A DNA stretch of 64,000 nucleotides from Leishmania donovani (Eukaryota > Euglenozoa > Kinetoplastea > Trypanosomatida > Trypanosomatidae), in contig NC_018239.1 of NCBI RefSeq assembly GCF_000227135.1, positions 286,742 to 350,741 of the forward strand. Reading direction: 5' to 3'. This document shows positions 38,901 to 49,200 of the stretch, in pieces. The position numbers and the translations under genes are program-made. The notes beneath the pieces are model-generated. The model saw only the letters and a program-made list of their open reading frames with translations, was not told the DNA's origin and did not search any database. Position 1 is the first letter of the stretch, and each line of letters starts with the position of its first letter.

Positions 38901-41700
38901 CGCCACCTTCATGTCGAGCACCATTGGGGAGGAGGCCGCCGACTCCCGAAGCGCGAGCGGCGAGGCGAGTGGCGGTGCCGCCGCCGCTGCGACCAGCATC
39001 TCTGTGCACTGGGTGGTACTGCACCGGATCTCGCCGTACACGCGACAGCTGAGCTTGCTTCTGTACGAGGCGATGGAGGTGTATCTGCTGCTGATGTCGA
39101 AGGTGACATTTGTGCCGACGTCTGAGCTGACGCGTCTGCGGCTTGGGATGATGCAGTGCTACGACCGCATCGTCGCCGTGTACATTGAGACGATTCAGCA
39201 CGAGCTGCGGGACAGCGATGAAGACGACAATGGGGGCAGCTTCAATGACGATAAAGACATGGTTGACACCGCGGCGAAGCAGGCAGAATCGGCGGGGCAG
39301 ACGACGGCGCCGGTAACAGCGGGGACGTGTGTGCCGGTCTTCACTCCTTCTGGTCTGGTAGTGGACGCCGGAGTGCGGGAGAACAGGAGCTTCCTCGACA
39401 GTACCACGGGCCCGAAGAGCCACGCCGACCTCCACGCTCGCCGCCGCCGCAGCAAGCTGTCGAAGTCGGCGAACTCAGAGCGAAAGAAGAATGACAGCGG
39501 AGGCGGCCGCGTCGCGTACAAGCTTAGGCCGGCGGAGCGTCAACTTTTGCGGGAGTATATGCTTGGGCAGCACACAGCCAGCACGCTGAATGCATCGTTC
39601 TTCGCAAGCGCCACCGCAATGGCGGCGGACCAAGAGACCGGCGGGCCGTCTGCGGCGCTGGGCAACGTGGATGCCGGCGCGAGCGTTGCAAGCCACAGCA
39701 TGTTCAACCTGAACGGCATCTTCTTTGACCGCAGAGCGAGCATGCTCGATCCTGCGCTGCTGCGCAACGCCGGGATCGTGGTGCAGGAGCCGGTGCATGA
39801 GGAGCCGAAGGCGAAGCGGAGCAACAGCACGGTGCCCGCCACCCTCTCGGCGCACCCTTCGACGATGCACTCGTCTCGCCGGCCGAGCTTTTTGAACCTG
39901 CGCTCCTCTGTCACGAACGTGGACGGCGCCGTCGTCATTGAGGTACCAGGCACGGAGGCGTCTGCCGTGACGCTGCCGGTGTTTCCGCTAGGCTTGGACC
40001 GGTCGCTGACGACCGAAGGACCTCTTGAAGGTGCGGTGCCTGCGCCGCCTTCTCTCGGGCACAGCTGCATTTCTGTCGCGTCACTGGGCGGTGATGAGCG
40101 GCAGCAGCAGCAGCGCCAGATCCCCGGGTTGCCCGCTTTGGAGTCGCTAGCGAGCATCCCGCCGATGGATGCCGCTCCCGCCACCTCGAAGGCAGAGCTG
40201 CTTGCACCTCGGCCGTCGGTGCTGCAGAGCTACACTGTTGTTCCCACGAACGCCTCACTAGCGGCCACGCAGCCGAGTGTGGTTAGTGCTGCGGCAAACG
40301 TGCAGGGCGTCAGCGGCTCAGGGCCTCACGGCAGCAACGCTGGTGGTGACGCGGCAGATCAAGCGGCGCCAAGCCATGGCACCCTGCTGAGCAACAGCAG
40401 CCTGCTCATGGCGGCCACGGCAGGCGGCGCTCGAGTGGTGGGCGGCGACGTCTTTGCGCTTGGCAGAGCGGCACGTTCGACTCTACAGCCGCATGTTGGC
40501 TTGATGGGAGCCTTGCAGCACGCTGACCGGCCCCACGGAGCTGACGACAGCGCATGCCACGACGATGGCGCGAGCGAGCGCAGCGCTACCCACACGGCGG
40601 CACCCGCGCGCGATGCCGCACTGGCGCCGGCGCCGGTAACTGCAGCCACCACGCCGCGCGCCGACGGCCCCCCGCGCCCGATCGCGACGTGCTCTGCGAC
40701 AGTGCCGGGTGAGCAGGGAGTGTACGACGAGCGCAGCACGGCAGCGGAGAGCTCGCCAGAATTCATGCTTGACGGCACGCCGGGAGTGTCTGCGGCCACC
40801 GCCAGCGGCGGCAATGCGGGCACGGCGGACGGCGAGGGTGACTGGGAGGGGGCCCGCGAAGCTCTTGGGACGCTGTTGAGCGACCGGAGCACCCATCCGG
40901 ATAACAGGACAGGCAGAGCGGCTTATTGCACGGCCTCCTCACAACTGGGTGCCACCCTACCCACTCCGACCGCTGCGGCTGCTGGGGTCGATGCGGCGGC
41001 TGACGAGCGCGCCGCCAGCAGCGGGACGAATACTTTCCCGAGCAACTTGGACATCAATGGGAGCTTTAGCAGGGTCGGACCTGCCATCCCGGCGGCGTTG
41101 CGCTCCTACGTGGAGGGGCTCGCGGCCCACCAGCAGCAGCAGGCGCCACCGCCACCAGCGCTGCTCGGCAACACGTCCTACATTACCATCTCGAGCAATC
41201 TGCCGGTGATGAACCGAACGCTCCTCGGCGGCGGCGGCTTCGGCAGCCCTGCAGCCAACCCAGAGGCCAGCGTGCGCGCTGGGCCCACGCTCACCGCATC
41301 AGCGGTCGCTGCAGCATCGTCGTCGGGCGGCGGCGTACCTGCTGCTTCAACGTCCGTATTTCCTGACGCGGCGCCGCTAGCTGCAGCTGGTGGCGCCGCG
41401 AGTACCGAGGACGCGTGTCTGCGCAGTTTCGGCGTCCACAACAACACCAGTGACATTGCCGACATGCTCCGCAGCACTCACGGCACGCAGAGCTTCAACC
41501 CGGTGCTGCTGCGTCTGCTGCAGTCCGATGGTGAGGGCGGCAGCGAGGGCGCGAAGAACGAGTACGTGCTGACGAACAGCGACATTCACAGCCTCGAGGC
41601 GTTCCTGTTTGGCCTACGCGCGCTGATCACGCAGGTGGAGGATATAGAGCGCTACTTGCTGGAGGTGGTGCACGGAAGGGAGATGGCCAAGAAGCTGTGA
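35953..41700 (+). CDS. Giant multipass membrane protein, FUSC/ALMT-like, 1915 aa (paralogue 2)
   Basis: This is a clear tandem paralogue of the preceding large membrane protein. The disordered N terminus is shorter (about 1-310). The block NMNALRAYSWDQRVFLPQGD precedes the first membrane cluster (about 335-490, WEKVDWAIRGSAIAILPTLI). A soluble helical domain follows, with LLERQLHVARLRQLRQTIEA. The second membrane cluster is at about 740-888, then a further helical part containing TSISVHWVVLHRISPYTRQL, and a long low-complexity tail. The last 43 residues, from TNSDIHSLEAFLFG on, match the end of paralogue 1. FUSC/ALMT-like organic-anion transport is the best guess; no substrate site is visible. 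The frame continues upstream only to a TTG codon (35941), so the ATG at 35953 is used. A SIDER2 element follows about 200 bp after the stop codon. Confidence 0.82.
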   Translation: MEEEVTSAASTNPTRGSRVGGSTSTPHGGRRHVHARVHVRSASGCSHESLESPGVGTPSAFSVPDFPRNRSKASALEDAVSTKDEKTLYAYQEQPPGPVSPKPLQPHVHQVAAASTPSVTLEAAAAAAEMLPNPGGQRRMMAAGKTNPLHVWGQEMSFLKSHFFHPQRHRSNGAAKAQSDKSTGATEMRENLTHARVDLWSPRSAEGKGGQSVATAAAAKSEDALHVFGGQAPSPSRARRDAGESSGGQDSQQQGGKGTAGSGGSEGERLLPTSCASESMVRPKSAKANTWASLAVLRMRNMNALRAYSWDQRVFLPQGDGFMGTIFELLASPRVWEKVDWAIRGSAIAILPTLIVCLEPTTSQIFPLPTSVVFLAYWTSKPTLGAGLRETFTVLKAFIISLAFLCIVVAIQPGPKWLTILILFFSLSVGAFVAQQMRVMIAYCFASLLMQYAAHPETTGYKYIGDFYLTLFIGQGFAVGALLFPYIRWSSESARRYLIVMGDAISLSVHGACCSFWVESSLLERQLHVARLRQLRQTIEASMAKAEKGLSEMGYEPHSGVYTTRLKTRMAFLKNMFNIVQSMTLVIEQIAANPTLIETPMCRAFGERIRGELSVAAAAMDATLLRVVDLDDLVSAADMEAFCGAKARYEDAVSRVRDEVILSNEDYRTDNSDILLGFFLFSVEELMELISGFQDAARSQDNLRYFLMFPLRDLQSLWSAFVELHSAITLRHSITRRLKEGIKLSLSMALAAYIQTYALKSSSTNPILGVDTIAFLYRSTGGDSFQYGQGRLLGTVLGCLTGLFGVQLADGSRPVLYMCTLVLTFIGSYVQASPTCGAIGNGMSNGVISVVLQYTNRDGAIVRIEQNCFAVIIYFIVTSLVWPVRCQTKVKTGFDGCMRMGREVTDRLLRNLDLPHSAKAVSSDAMALLDEMQKKVSQQLQNLTGAQFEPTMDSAEFPEIAWCMLVSTQRKLVVTLLMMRHAYATFMSSTIGEEAADSRSASGEASGGAAAAATSISVHWVVLHRISPYTRQLSLLLYEAMEVYLLLMSKVTFVPTSELTRLRLGMMQCYDRIVAVYIETIQHELRDSDEDDNGGSFNDDKDMVDTAAKQAESAGQTTAPVTAGTCVPVFTPSGLVVDAGVRENRSFLDSTTGPKSHADLHARRRRSKLSKSANSERKKNDSGGGRVAYKLRPAERQLLREYMLGQHTASTLNASFFASATAMAADQETGGPSAALGNVDAGASVASHSMFNLNGIFFDRRASMLDPALLRNAGIVVQEPVHEEPKAKRSNSTVPATLSAHPSTMHSSRRPSFLNLRSSVTNVDGAVVIEVPGTEASAVTLPVFPLGLDRSLTTEGPLEGAVPAPPSLGHSCISVASLGGDERQQQQRQIPGLPALESLASIPPMDAAPATSKAELLAPRPSVLQSYTVVPTNASLAATQPSVVSAAANVQGVSGSGPHGSNAGGDAADQAAPSHGTLLSNSSLLMAATAGGARVVGGDVFALGRAARSTLQPHVGLMGALQHADRPHGADDSACHDDGASERSATHTAAPARDAALAPAPVTAATTPRADGPPRPIATCSATVPGEQGVYDERSTAAESSPEFMLDGTPGVSAATASGGNAGTADGEGDWEGAREALGTLLSDRSTHPDNRTGRAAYCTASSQLGATLPTPTAAAAGVDAAADERAASSGTNTFPSNLDINGSFSRVGPAIPAALRSYVEGLAAHQQQQAPPPPALLGNTSYITISSNLPVMNRTLLGGGGFGSPAANPEASVRAGPTLTASAVAAASSSGGGVPAASTSVFPDAAPLAAAGGAASTEDACLRSFGVHNNTSDIADMLRSTHGTQSFNPVLLRLLQSDGEGGSEGAKNEYVLTNSDIHSLEAFLFGLRALITQVEDIERYLLEVVHGREMAKKL

Positions 41701-41899
41701 GTACGGGCAGCAGAGAAGAGAGTGGGGTGGCAGAGCGCGCGCTGAAGCTCACGGATGATAGAAGAGGGAGTGGTGCGGCTGCAACGAACACAATCAACGG
41801 TGAGCCTCTACTTCGGCGCTTCACGAATTCGTTTTCTTTGCGAGTTCTGTGAACGGAGAGCCTGATGACGCGGGGGGTGGGCAGGGGATCATAGTATGC

Positions 41900-42310
41900 T
41901 ATCACAAGGTCCAGTATCTTCACTCTTTCTGTGGGGAGAGTGTAAGCAAGTTCACCCTATCTCTGCGAGTTCAGAGCCACCTCTGGTGGTGACAGCGTGA
42001 AGCGCCTTCGACGTGATGAAGGCAGAGCGGACTGCCGCCACAGATGTGGGCGTTCATGTCGTGGATGGCGTTTCGTTGGAGAGACCTGCGACAGTGCACA
42101 CGCTCGCACCATCCATATGATGGGCAACGTGTCAGCGTGAGTGAAACTTAGGTTCCCTGACTCTCAACACCTACTGATGTGAGGGGCCTTCGCCTCCCTC
42201 CTCTCCCCCTGAGAGATGCACTACGTGGCGACCGCCATGATGCGAACGTTGTGAGGCGGCCTTCGGAGGAAGTGCGGGGTTTGGGTGGCGTGTAACTCAT
42301 GTGGTATACG
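41900..42310 (+). repeat. SIDER2-type degenerate retroposon in a 3' UTR
   Basis: The segment starts with AAGGTCCAGTATCTTCACTC and TCTGTGGGGAGAG. It continues with CCACCTCTGGTGGTGACAGC, GTGGATGGCGTTTCGTTGGA, CCTGCGACAGTGCACACGCT and CACCATCCATATGATGGGCA plus GTCAGCGTGAG. These blocks have the same order and spacing as in the 15.5-kb copy. It ends near ACTCATGTGGTATACG. It is in sense orientation, about 200 bp after the stop codon of the second FUSC-like gene, and so probably lies in its 3' UTR. Confidence 0.82.
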
Positions 42311-43521
42311 ACCGAGAGGCGCACCGTTGAATGGACGAAGAAGATGCGAGCGCTGTTGGTGCCTTCCTGGTGCGTCGGTCTGCGTACGGGCATATGTGGG
42401 TATGCATATGTAGGCTGGTGCGTGTGTGGTAGGGGCGCGTGTGCGTCTAAGTGCAGGTATATATATGTATATACATATATATATATATATATATATGCAT
42501 ATGCATGTCTTTGTGTGCGTGTGTGTTTTTTTTTATATGTGCGTATTCTGATGTGCTGAAGCCGGCGGCGGACACACGTGGCGCGTGTGTGTGTGTGTGT
42601 GGTCCCACTTTGCACCGCTACCCCGCGTGCACAATCTAAGGTGCTCTCATCCCTCATGACTGCGTTACCCTCCACCTCCCTCATCGACCTCGAGTGTTCA
42701 GGCTGGCCGAAGCTGAAAGATGGCAGAGACGAGTGAGGCGCCGTGTGGATGTGAAAGTTGTGGGCGGCTGAAGAGAACGAAAGGGTTTGGGGAGTGGAGA
42801 GGGTGGGCGAGGGCCATCTTCAGATGCGTTGCAAGAATGCATCAAAAACACAACCACACACGCACGCGGCCACCTCTCCTCTCTTTTCCGTATTTTCCCT
42901 CGTCAAACAGCTCATGATGGACTCTTTCGAGAGCGTAATGGCAGGTCCGCGTGTGCACGTGTGCGCATCTGCGGATGCTTGCACGCCAGGCTCTCTCGTG
43001 TGTGTGTGTTTGCGTTCACTCACACGCTCGCGCGCATCTCTCTCTCTCTCTACCCCCTTTCCTTTTCGCTACGCCGCCCATTGTCAGCCCTCTCGTCGAG
43101 ACCACTGTTTTGCTTATCCCCCTCCGTTCTTTCCAAGTTGCATTGCTCGTGCACGCGGTGCTCAGCAGCGCATCGAAACACGCACACAGGCGAAAGTAGA
43201 AGACGGCACCCTCCCGCAAACTGCAGGGCACTGGACGGAAGTGTTTTTGTGCACCAGGAGTCTTGCCGCCGTAGGGCTGCTTGCTTGCCTTCCTGCTTTT
43301 CTGTGCACAGCCACCGCTTCTTCACACTCGCGCCCCCCTCCTTCCCACCCACACACCCGCCTATGCGCAGGTGCCCCCACTCAGCAGTATCAGCTCTTTT
43401 TCGTTGCGAGGCACGACACCGCACCTTTTCCAAAGTACGTGGCCCCGTAGATTTTCAGTATAGGTTAACGGGACATATAAGGAAATAATAAAGCAGCGCG
43501 AACGGGCGCGCTATCGTGGAC
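42311..43521. other. Intergenic, no gene recognised
   Basis: This segment contains a TA repeat (42458-42496), a GT repeat near 42582-42601 and pyrimidine-rich DNA leading to the phosphatase-like gene. The overlapping open frames at 42758-43488 lack family features. Confidence 0.55.
42458..42496. repeat. (TA)n microsatellite
   Basis: About 39 bases of mostly TA repeat with two short interruptions, followed by GCATATGCATG. It is an easily unwound AT island in otherwise GC-rich DNA. Confidence 0.9.
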
Positions 43522-45078
43522 ATGTTCGGCGAGTCGTACGTGGAGAGCGGCGCGCCGAATGCGGCGCGCGGGGGTGGTCACTATACTACCACTCGCATCG
43601 AGTCCCCAGCCCTGCGTGCTGCAGGTGCCTCTTCCAGTGGTGCGAATGGGCAACAGCAGCACCTGCGCTCCGTGAAAGAAATCATTAAGACGCTGGATGA
43701 GGAGCACGAGATTAGCGGCCCCAAGGGCGGCTGCTGCTCTCGAATTTTCGTCCCGTTTCTCACGCTTGCCATGATTATTGTTATCTTTGTGGCCATCGTC
43801 TACACAAACGGCACCGGGTCGGATGTCGAGGCTTCCCCACGTGTGGCGATGATAGTGCTGGAGGGGTTCTCTGGCACTGTCTTTCACGCCCTCATGCAGT
43901 CTGGTGTGCATATGCCCAACATCGCGCACATGCTCTCATCGCAGAAGGGTGTTTGGGCTGAGTGTGCGACGAGCAGCCAGTCTAGCTGTGCTCGCGCTGT
44001 GGTGGTGGAGAACGACACCTCTGGAGAAGTTTACGTGAGTGCGGCGGCCGCGATGACGTCTTTGTTTTCTGGTGTCTCGCCTCGCGAGCACCAGGTGTAC
44101 AACGGGAGTTTGGAGAGCATGTCAATGTACGCGAACACTTCCAAGATGAACCCGAGTATCGCGAAGCGCGTGAAGGACGCGGGGATGAAAGTGTCAGTTG
44201 TGGGCACCTCGCACGCCATCAACTCCCTCAGCATCGCGTTCGGCAGCTGCTCTCAGCCGGGTGTGCTCGACATGGAGTGCGCGGCGTCGCGGGAGGAGCT
44301 GCTGCGGGCGAGTATCGACGAGTACTCGAGCAGCGTGCAACTGGATTGCCTCGCGTCGTCCTCGTGCAACATGGACACGCGCAAGATGAATTCTCCGACC
44401 GACCCGAAGCAATGCAGCAGCGGCCAGGCCGAGGCGCAGTTCACGCGCCATCTGAACAGCATCTTCGGCGGACTCGCCTACTCGACCCAGACGCAGGAGG
44501 CCGCCGTGCAGAACACGGCCGCGGACAACTTGGACGACTCCCTCTTTGTGTTCCACTTCGATTCGCTGGCGGTGCGGGCAGCCAGCACCTACCTGCCGGG
44601 GTTCCAGTACAACGTCTCCTCCAAGGAGTACGTCGCGCAGGTGTACCTGCTAGATGCGCTGGTGGGTCAGGTGATCAGCTACGTGCGCGACCGCGCTCGA
44701 AGCCAAAAGGAAAACTGGCTTATCCTTGGCGTCTCCGATCACGGCGGCAACGACAAGCCGCACGCCATTCCAAACCCCGTCTCCACCTCTGAGAACACGA
44801 TTGCCTTCTTTATGGCCACCTACACCGACAACCTGAAGCGCTTCGTGACGCTGGCGCCGCTCCAGCGGCCGGTGACGCAGCTCGACGTGCTGCCGACAGT
44901 GCTGACATGGCTGAACGTAGCGCCGTTCGACGCGGAGACGAGCGCCGTCATCGCCGGTAAGAACACAACGGCGGCGAGCCCGGCCGTGGAGGCGCGCGTG
45001 ATGGAGCGGAGGCACTTCGAAGGCCTTGTGCAGGGCATCTGCTCCTCTGGCACCTCCCTAAAGGACTGCGCGGTATAA
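43522..45078 (+). CDS. Alkaline-phosphatase-superfamily membrane protein with altered active site, 518 aa
   Basis: Residues 1-73 are cytosolic and polar, and residues about 74-94 (IFVPFLTLAMIIVIFVAIVY) form one membrane span, giving a type II protein with a luminal or extracellular catalytic-type domain. Superfamily landmarks are a first strand VAMIVLEGFSG (E114 where the metal-binding Asp normally sits), AAAMTSLFSGVSPREHQVYN (the nucleophile region, with S173 or T179 as the only nearby hydroxyl candidates), HFDSLAVRAAS (D347, but no following metal-binding His) and GVSDHGGNDKPH (D406, H407, H414). The layout is closest to ENPP/phosphoglycerate-mutase-like phosphodiesterases. Substitution at two metal sites raises the possibility of a pseudo-enzyme or unusual metal use. 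Several N-x-S/T sequons lie in the luminal part. The only upstream in-frame start is GTG, so the ATG at 43522 was chosen. Confidence 0.78.
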   Translation: MFGESYVESGAPNAARGGGHYTTTRIESPALRAAGASSSGANGQQQHLRSVKEIIKTLDEEHEISGPKGGCCSRIFVPFLTLAMIIVIFVAIVYTNGTGSDVEASPRVAMIVLEGFSGTVFHALMQSGVHMPNIAHMLSSQKGVWAECATSSQSSCARAVVVENDTSGEVYVSAAAAMTSLFSGVSPREHQVYNGSLESMSMYANTSKMNPSIAKRVKDAGMKVSVVGTSHAINSLSIAFGSCSQPGVLDMECAASREELLRASIDEYSSSVQLDCLASSSCNMDTRKMNSPTDPKQCSSGQAEAQFTRHLNSIFGGLAYSTQTQEAAVQNTAADNLDDSLFVFHFDSLAVRAASTYLPGFQYNVSSKEYVAQVYLLDALVGQVISYVRDRARSQKENWLILGVSDHGGNDKPHAIPNPVSTSENTIAFFMATYTDNLKRFVTLAPLQRPVTQLDVLPTVLTWLNVAPFDAETSAVIAGKNTTAASPAVEARVMERRHFEGLVQGICSSGTSLKDCAV

Positions 45079-46271
45079 TTCTGCCCCTTTCCTTTGTCGG
45101 CGTCTCATGCGAGGCGGCTTCATGGAGGACGCGAGAGGGATGGGGAGGGGGCGTGGTGAGCCCACAGGTGATCCAGGAGAGCGCGCGCCTGTGACGCGGC
45201 GTGCACTGCCGACGATTTCCTTTTGTGTGTTGAATTCCATCTGCGCCTCCGTCCGTGCGCGTAGGGCGTCTCCACCCTCGTCCTGGCAGCTTTGTTGTGT
45301 GCCGTCTTCCCCCCTCCCCTGCATTCGTCTTCATGGCCGTGGTCCTTGTCGCCTCTGTCCCCCCGCCCTCCCCGCCCCTCCAACGGTTGTGTGCTTGAGT
45401 GTGTCTCGATCTTTTCTCTGTTTCGTCACTCGAGTTTCTTAACGACACCGGAACCAAAGGAAACGAAAAAGGCCGACAGCGCGATGGCCGTGCAGGGTCA
45501 TGTGCGTGTGGCCACTCCTGATGTTGACGAGGTCCCACAGCGCACGTGTCGTTAAGGCGGCATAATTGCGTGCGTTCGAAGCCCCGCCAACGCTTACCGA
45601 GATCGATGAGGGCGGCAGCGTGAAAGTGGCGGGAGAGGCAGAGCTGGGGACCCCTCTTCTCTCTCTGCATCTCTCTCTTTCTCGGTGATGGCAGCGCTGG
45701 TGGACGGCGCTAGCAGAGCGTGTGCCCCCTCTAAAAAGTGAAGTGTTATGTGTGTGCATATGATGCGTCTGCGAGCACACTGCAGTAGGCGAAGTAGCGG
45801 GGGAAGGGCTCTCCTCGCGCAGGCCCTTCTTCTTCTGACGCCACACTGCGTCTTTGCAGCCACACACATACACACTGTTGCACAGGCGTATCGCACCTCT
45901 GCCGCATGGCTGATCTTTCTTCTCCCCTCCCTCTCGTCGGGTCATGGTCCCTTCACCCCCACCCCCCACTGTGCTCTCTCCTTTTGTTCTGCATATTTCT
46001 CTACCGACGACATACACCCACCCACATACATACCCATATACATGTATATACGCGCGCCTGAGAACGACAAGGTCATGCAGAAGCGTGCTATCACTGTGCT
46101 CGCTTTCACGCTGCGCTTTATACCTTCTTTGGCTGTTGTGCTTCGCTGCTCACTTCAAGGCGGGACGGGGAGGGAGGGCAGGCGCGACCATCGTGACACA
46201 CACACACACACACATACTTCCTTCATCATAGAGCACATCCACCTGCCCAGGTACACGCGCGAAAACCGAAG
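45079..46271. other. Intergenic, no gene recognised
   Basis: This 1.19 kb has pyrimidine tracts and a short CA repeat (about 46196-46213) near the next gene. The minus-strand open frame 45439-46017 and the plus-strand frame 45748-46443 lack family features. The latter only overlaps the start of CDC23 in another frame. Confidence 0.55.
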
Positions 46272-49200
46272 ATGGAATGGCCATCCCCATCGTCCTTGCC
46301 CGGAGTCGAGGGCTCACCAGGGCACGGCAGGCTTTGCAGCGCTACGAGCGGCGGCGTTGGTGCGTTCCAGCAGTTCTCTCCTGCTACGGCCGCCACCGTC
46401 GGCGATAACGCGCCAGTGCCCGCCGAGGATCGCTCACCCGTGAGCATCACCGTTGGCGAAGCGATGGATGCTGTTGCTGTGCAGTGCGAGCGGCGCGGCC
46501 TCATAAATGCGGCGACGTGGCTGAGTGAGATGAGTCTGCACGCACTGCCGTCGCTTCTCACGGCCCCGCTGCAGGCGTGCTCATACGGTGGCCACGGTGG
46601 CAACTCTCTTTGCAGCCCTCTTCACAGTGTTATACATTTGGATAGCGGTGTATTCGGCAATCACGCCATAGCAGGAGATGCGCGTGCCGCCCCCTCCGCC
46701 GGCTGGCAACGCCTGCACCGAGTCGCGCTGGGGTACTTCATCAAGGGCGAGTATCAGCGCTGCCATCATCTGATTCTGCGCGAGGTGATGCGAAACACGG
46801 CGGTTAGCAGCAGTTGCGGCGTCCCCTTGCCTTCGACAACGCAGAGGACGTGGCCCATGTCGGTGGGTGAGGTGTCTGACAATGAAGGGGGCCTCTCCTT
46901 GCCTCTGCCGGAGGTGGTCCGCGGGTTCCGCACGACGACGTTGCCTCCTCTCCTCCAGTTCCTCAGCCTCTACGCCCTCTTCATGGATGGCGTGAAGGCG
47001 AAGCAGCTGAGTAACAACGCCTCCCAGGGCGGCGGCGCAGAAAGTAGCGGCATGGGCCGCAGTGGCCAGCAGCGAGCGCTGCACCCGCACGCACGAGTGT
47101 TGCGTGCTTACCTCCTCGAAGCGATGCGCAACCCAGTAAACATGCTAAACCTGCCCAGCTCTGGTAACAGCGACCCTGAGCCACAACACGGCGACGGTGT
47201 AGATGACGAGGCAGCACTGCACGCCGCCTTGGGAGGAGCTCTTCCAAGCGCTCACCACACGTCGAGCGCGAAGCGCCCGTGGACGACATCTAGCGCGGTG
47301 TGGCTGGCGAGCCGCGCCGTCTCAGCGGCAACGACAACCGGCATAGCCGCTGTGATGACCACAGGCGCCTCTGCCTCTCGGTCCGCGGCAACAAAGCAGG
47401 CCGGCTGCACGCACGACTCAGTCTTCCCTTGCACTGCCGCCTCGCCCGTCTTCTCGAACGTCTCTCCAGCCGGCTCTCCAGCCGCAAAAGCAACGGCGGT
47501 GCAAGGCGGCGAATCGGATGCGGCGCCTACGTCGGACTTGTTGCATATAGATCCATACCTGTCGTGGCTCATGGGTGTGGTGCTGCGGGAACTTCGCATG
47601 CGCCAGGAAAGTGCGACGTTTCTGCTGGCGGCGGTGAGTGTCAACCCACTACTGCGGTGCGCCTGGGAAGACCTCGCGTGCCTCGTGAGTCGTGAGGCGC
47701 AGCTGGCCGAGCTGGACGCCGCCCTTGATGGACTAGAGCCGTTTTTCATGGTGGACATCTTCGCTGCCGAGGTGCGGGGGCTGCTGGGGATAACGCCGGT
47801 GTCATCGGCGCGGCTGCGCATCGCCGCTGCTGCCGCCTCGGCTCCAAGCGACGGGTTCGCGCAGTCGCCGCCTTGCTCTGCGCCACCCGAAGGACGCGCC
47901 GCCACCACCACTGCCAAAGCCGGCACGCGCACGTCGTCGCCGCCGCCGCCGCCGCGAACCAACACCGGCGCAACGCCGCCCATCCCCGCCGCCGCGCCGT
48001 CCAACGCGTGGGAGTGCTTCTCTCTGCTGTTCCCTGACACGCCGTTCTTCCTCAGCCAGCTCGCACACTTCTACTACCACCAACGCAACCGTCTCGACCG
48101 GGCAGAGGCCCTCTACCAGCGTATTCGCGCCCTCGACCCGCACTACCTCGCCATCCTGTACGACTACTCGAACGTGCTCTACACGAAGCGCGATCGTCTG
48201 GGCCTCAGCAGCCTCGCACAGTCGGTCTACCAGGCGGACGCGTTCCGGGCGGAGACGAACTTTGCTGTGGGGAACTATTACGTGCTGCTCGGCCAGCATG
48301 ACCGGGCTGCGCTGCACTTCCATCGCGCGACCGCGATCGACCCGCAATGCGCGGAGGCGTGGCTGCTGCTCGGGCACGCCTACGTGGAGGTGAAGAACAC
48401 GACAGCCGCCGTGGAGGCCTACCGGACGGCGGTCGAGCTCAACGAGCGCGACTACCGCGGTTGGTACAACCTGGGACAGATCTACGAGTTGCTGGAGGCG
48501 TACCACCATGCTCTTTACTACTACTGGCACACCACGTCCCTGCGCCCGGCGGATCCGGGGATGTGGGTGGCGGTGGCCAACTGCTTGGAGCACGATGGTC
48601 GCATTGCCGAGAGCATTGCCTGCCTAGAACGCGCAGAGACGTACGACTCGAGCTCCTCGCCGAGCTACCCGGCGTACGTGCGGCGGATCGCTACGCACCA
48701 CATCGCCAACTCGAGCTACACACGTGCCTGTGTGTATCTGGAGAAGCTCGCACAAAGCCCAGCGGCGTCCACGGAGGACCTTCTTCTCGCACTCCCCTTT
48801 ATCGTTCAACATTACGTGCAGCGGGCGCGGAGCTCAGTTGAGGGGTTTGTCCGCTCTTCAAGCCACGACACGGTACTCTTCTCGCCTGGTGCGAATAATG
48901 TGTCGCTGATGTCGTCGCCGGCATCGGGTGCGGTGGCGGCGGGCCGGACCGCCCTGCACCACGCGCGCGCTGCTGCGGCACTGCAGCACCTCAACAAAGC
49001 TGAAGAGCACCTCAGCACCATGGCGGAGCTTGTGATGCCATCCGGTCGAAACGGCGCCGGCAACGAGGAGGCGGCCCAGACGCCAGCAGCATCGGCTGCG
49101 GCTGGCGAGAGCGAGCAAGCCGGTGCAGAGAACAGCGCACCGCAGAGAGCTGCAGAGGATGCATCTAATAGACGACGGACGCGTCAGCCGCGCAGCGGCC

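Noticed and set aside
45160..45260. Possible further SIDER-like segment after the phosphatase-like gene
   Set aside because: Some GC-rich words looked similar, but neither the GTCCAGTA signature nor the CCATCCATGTGAT block is present.
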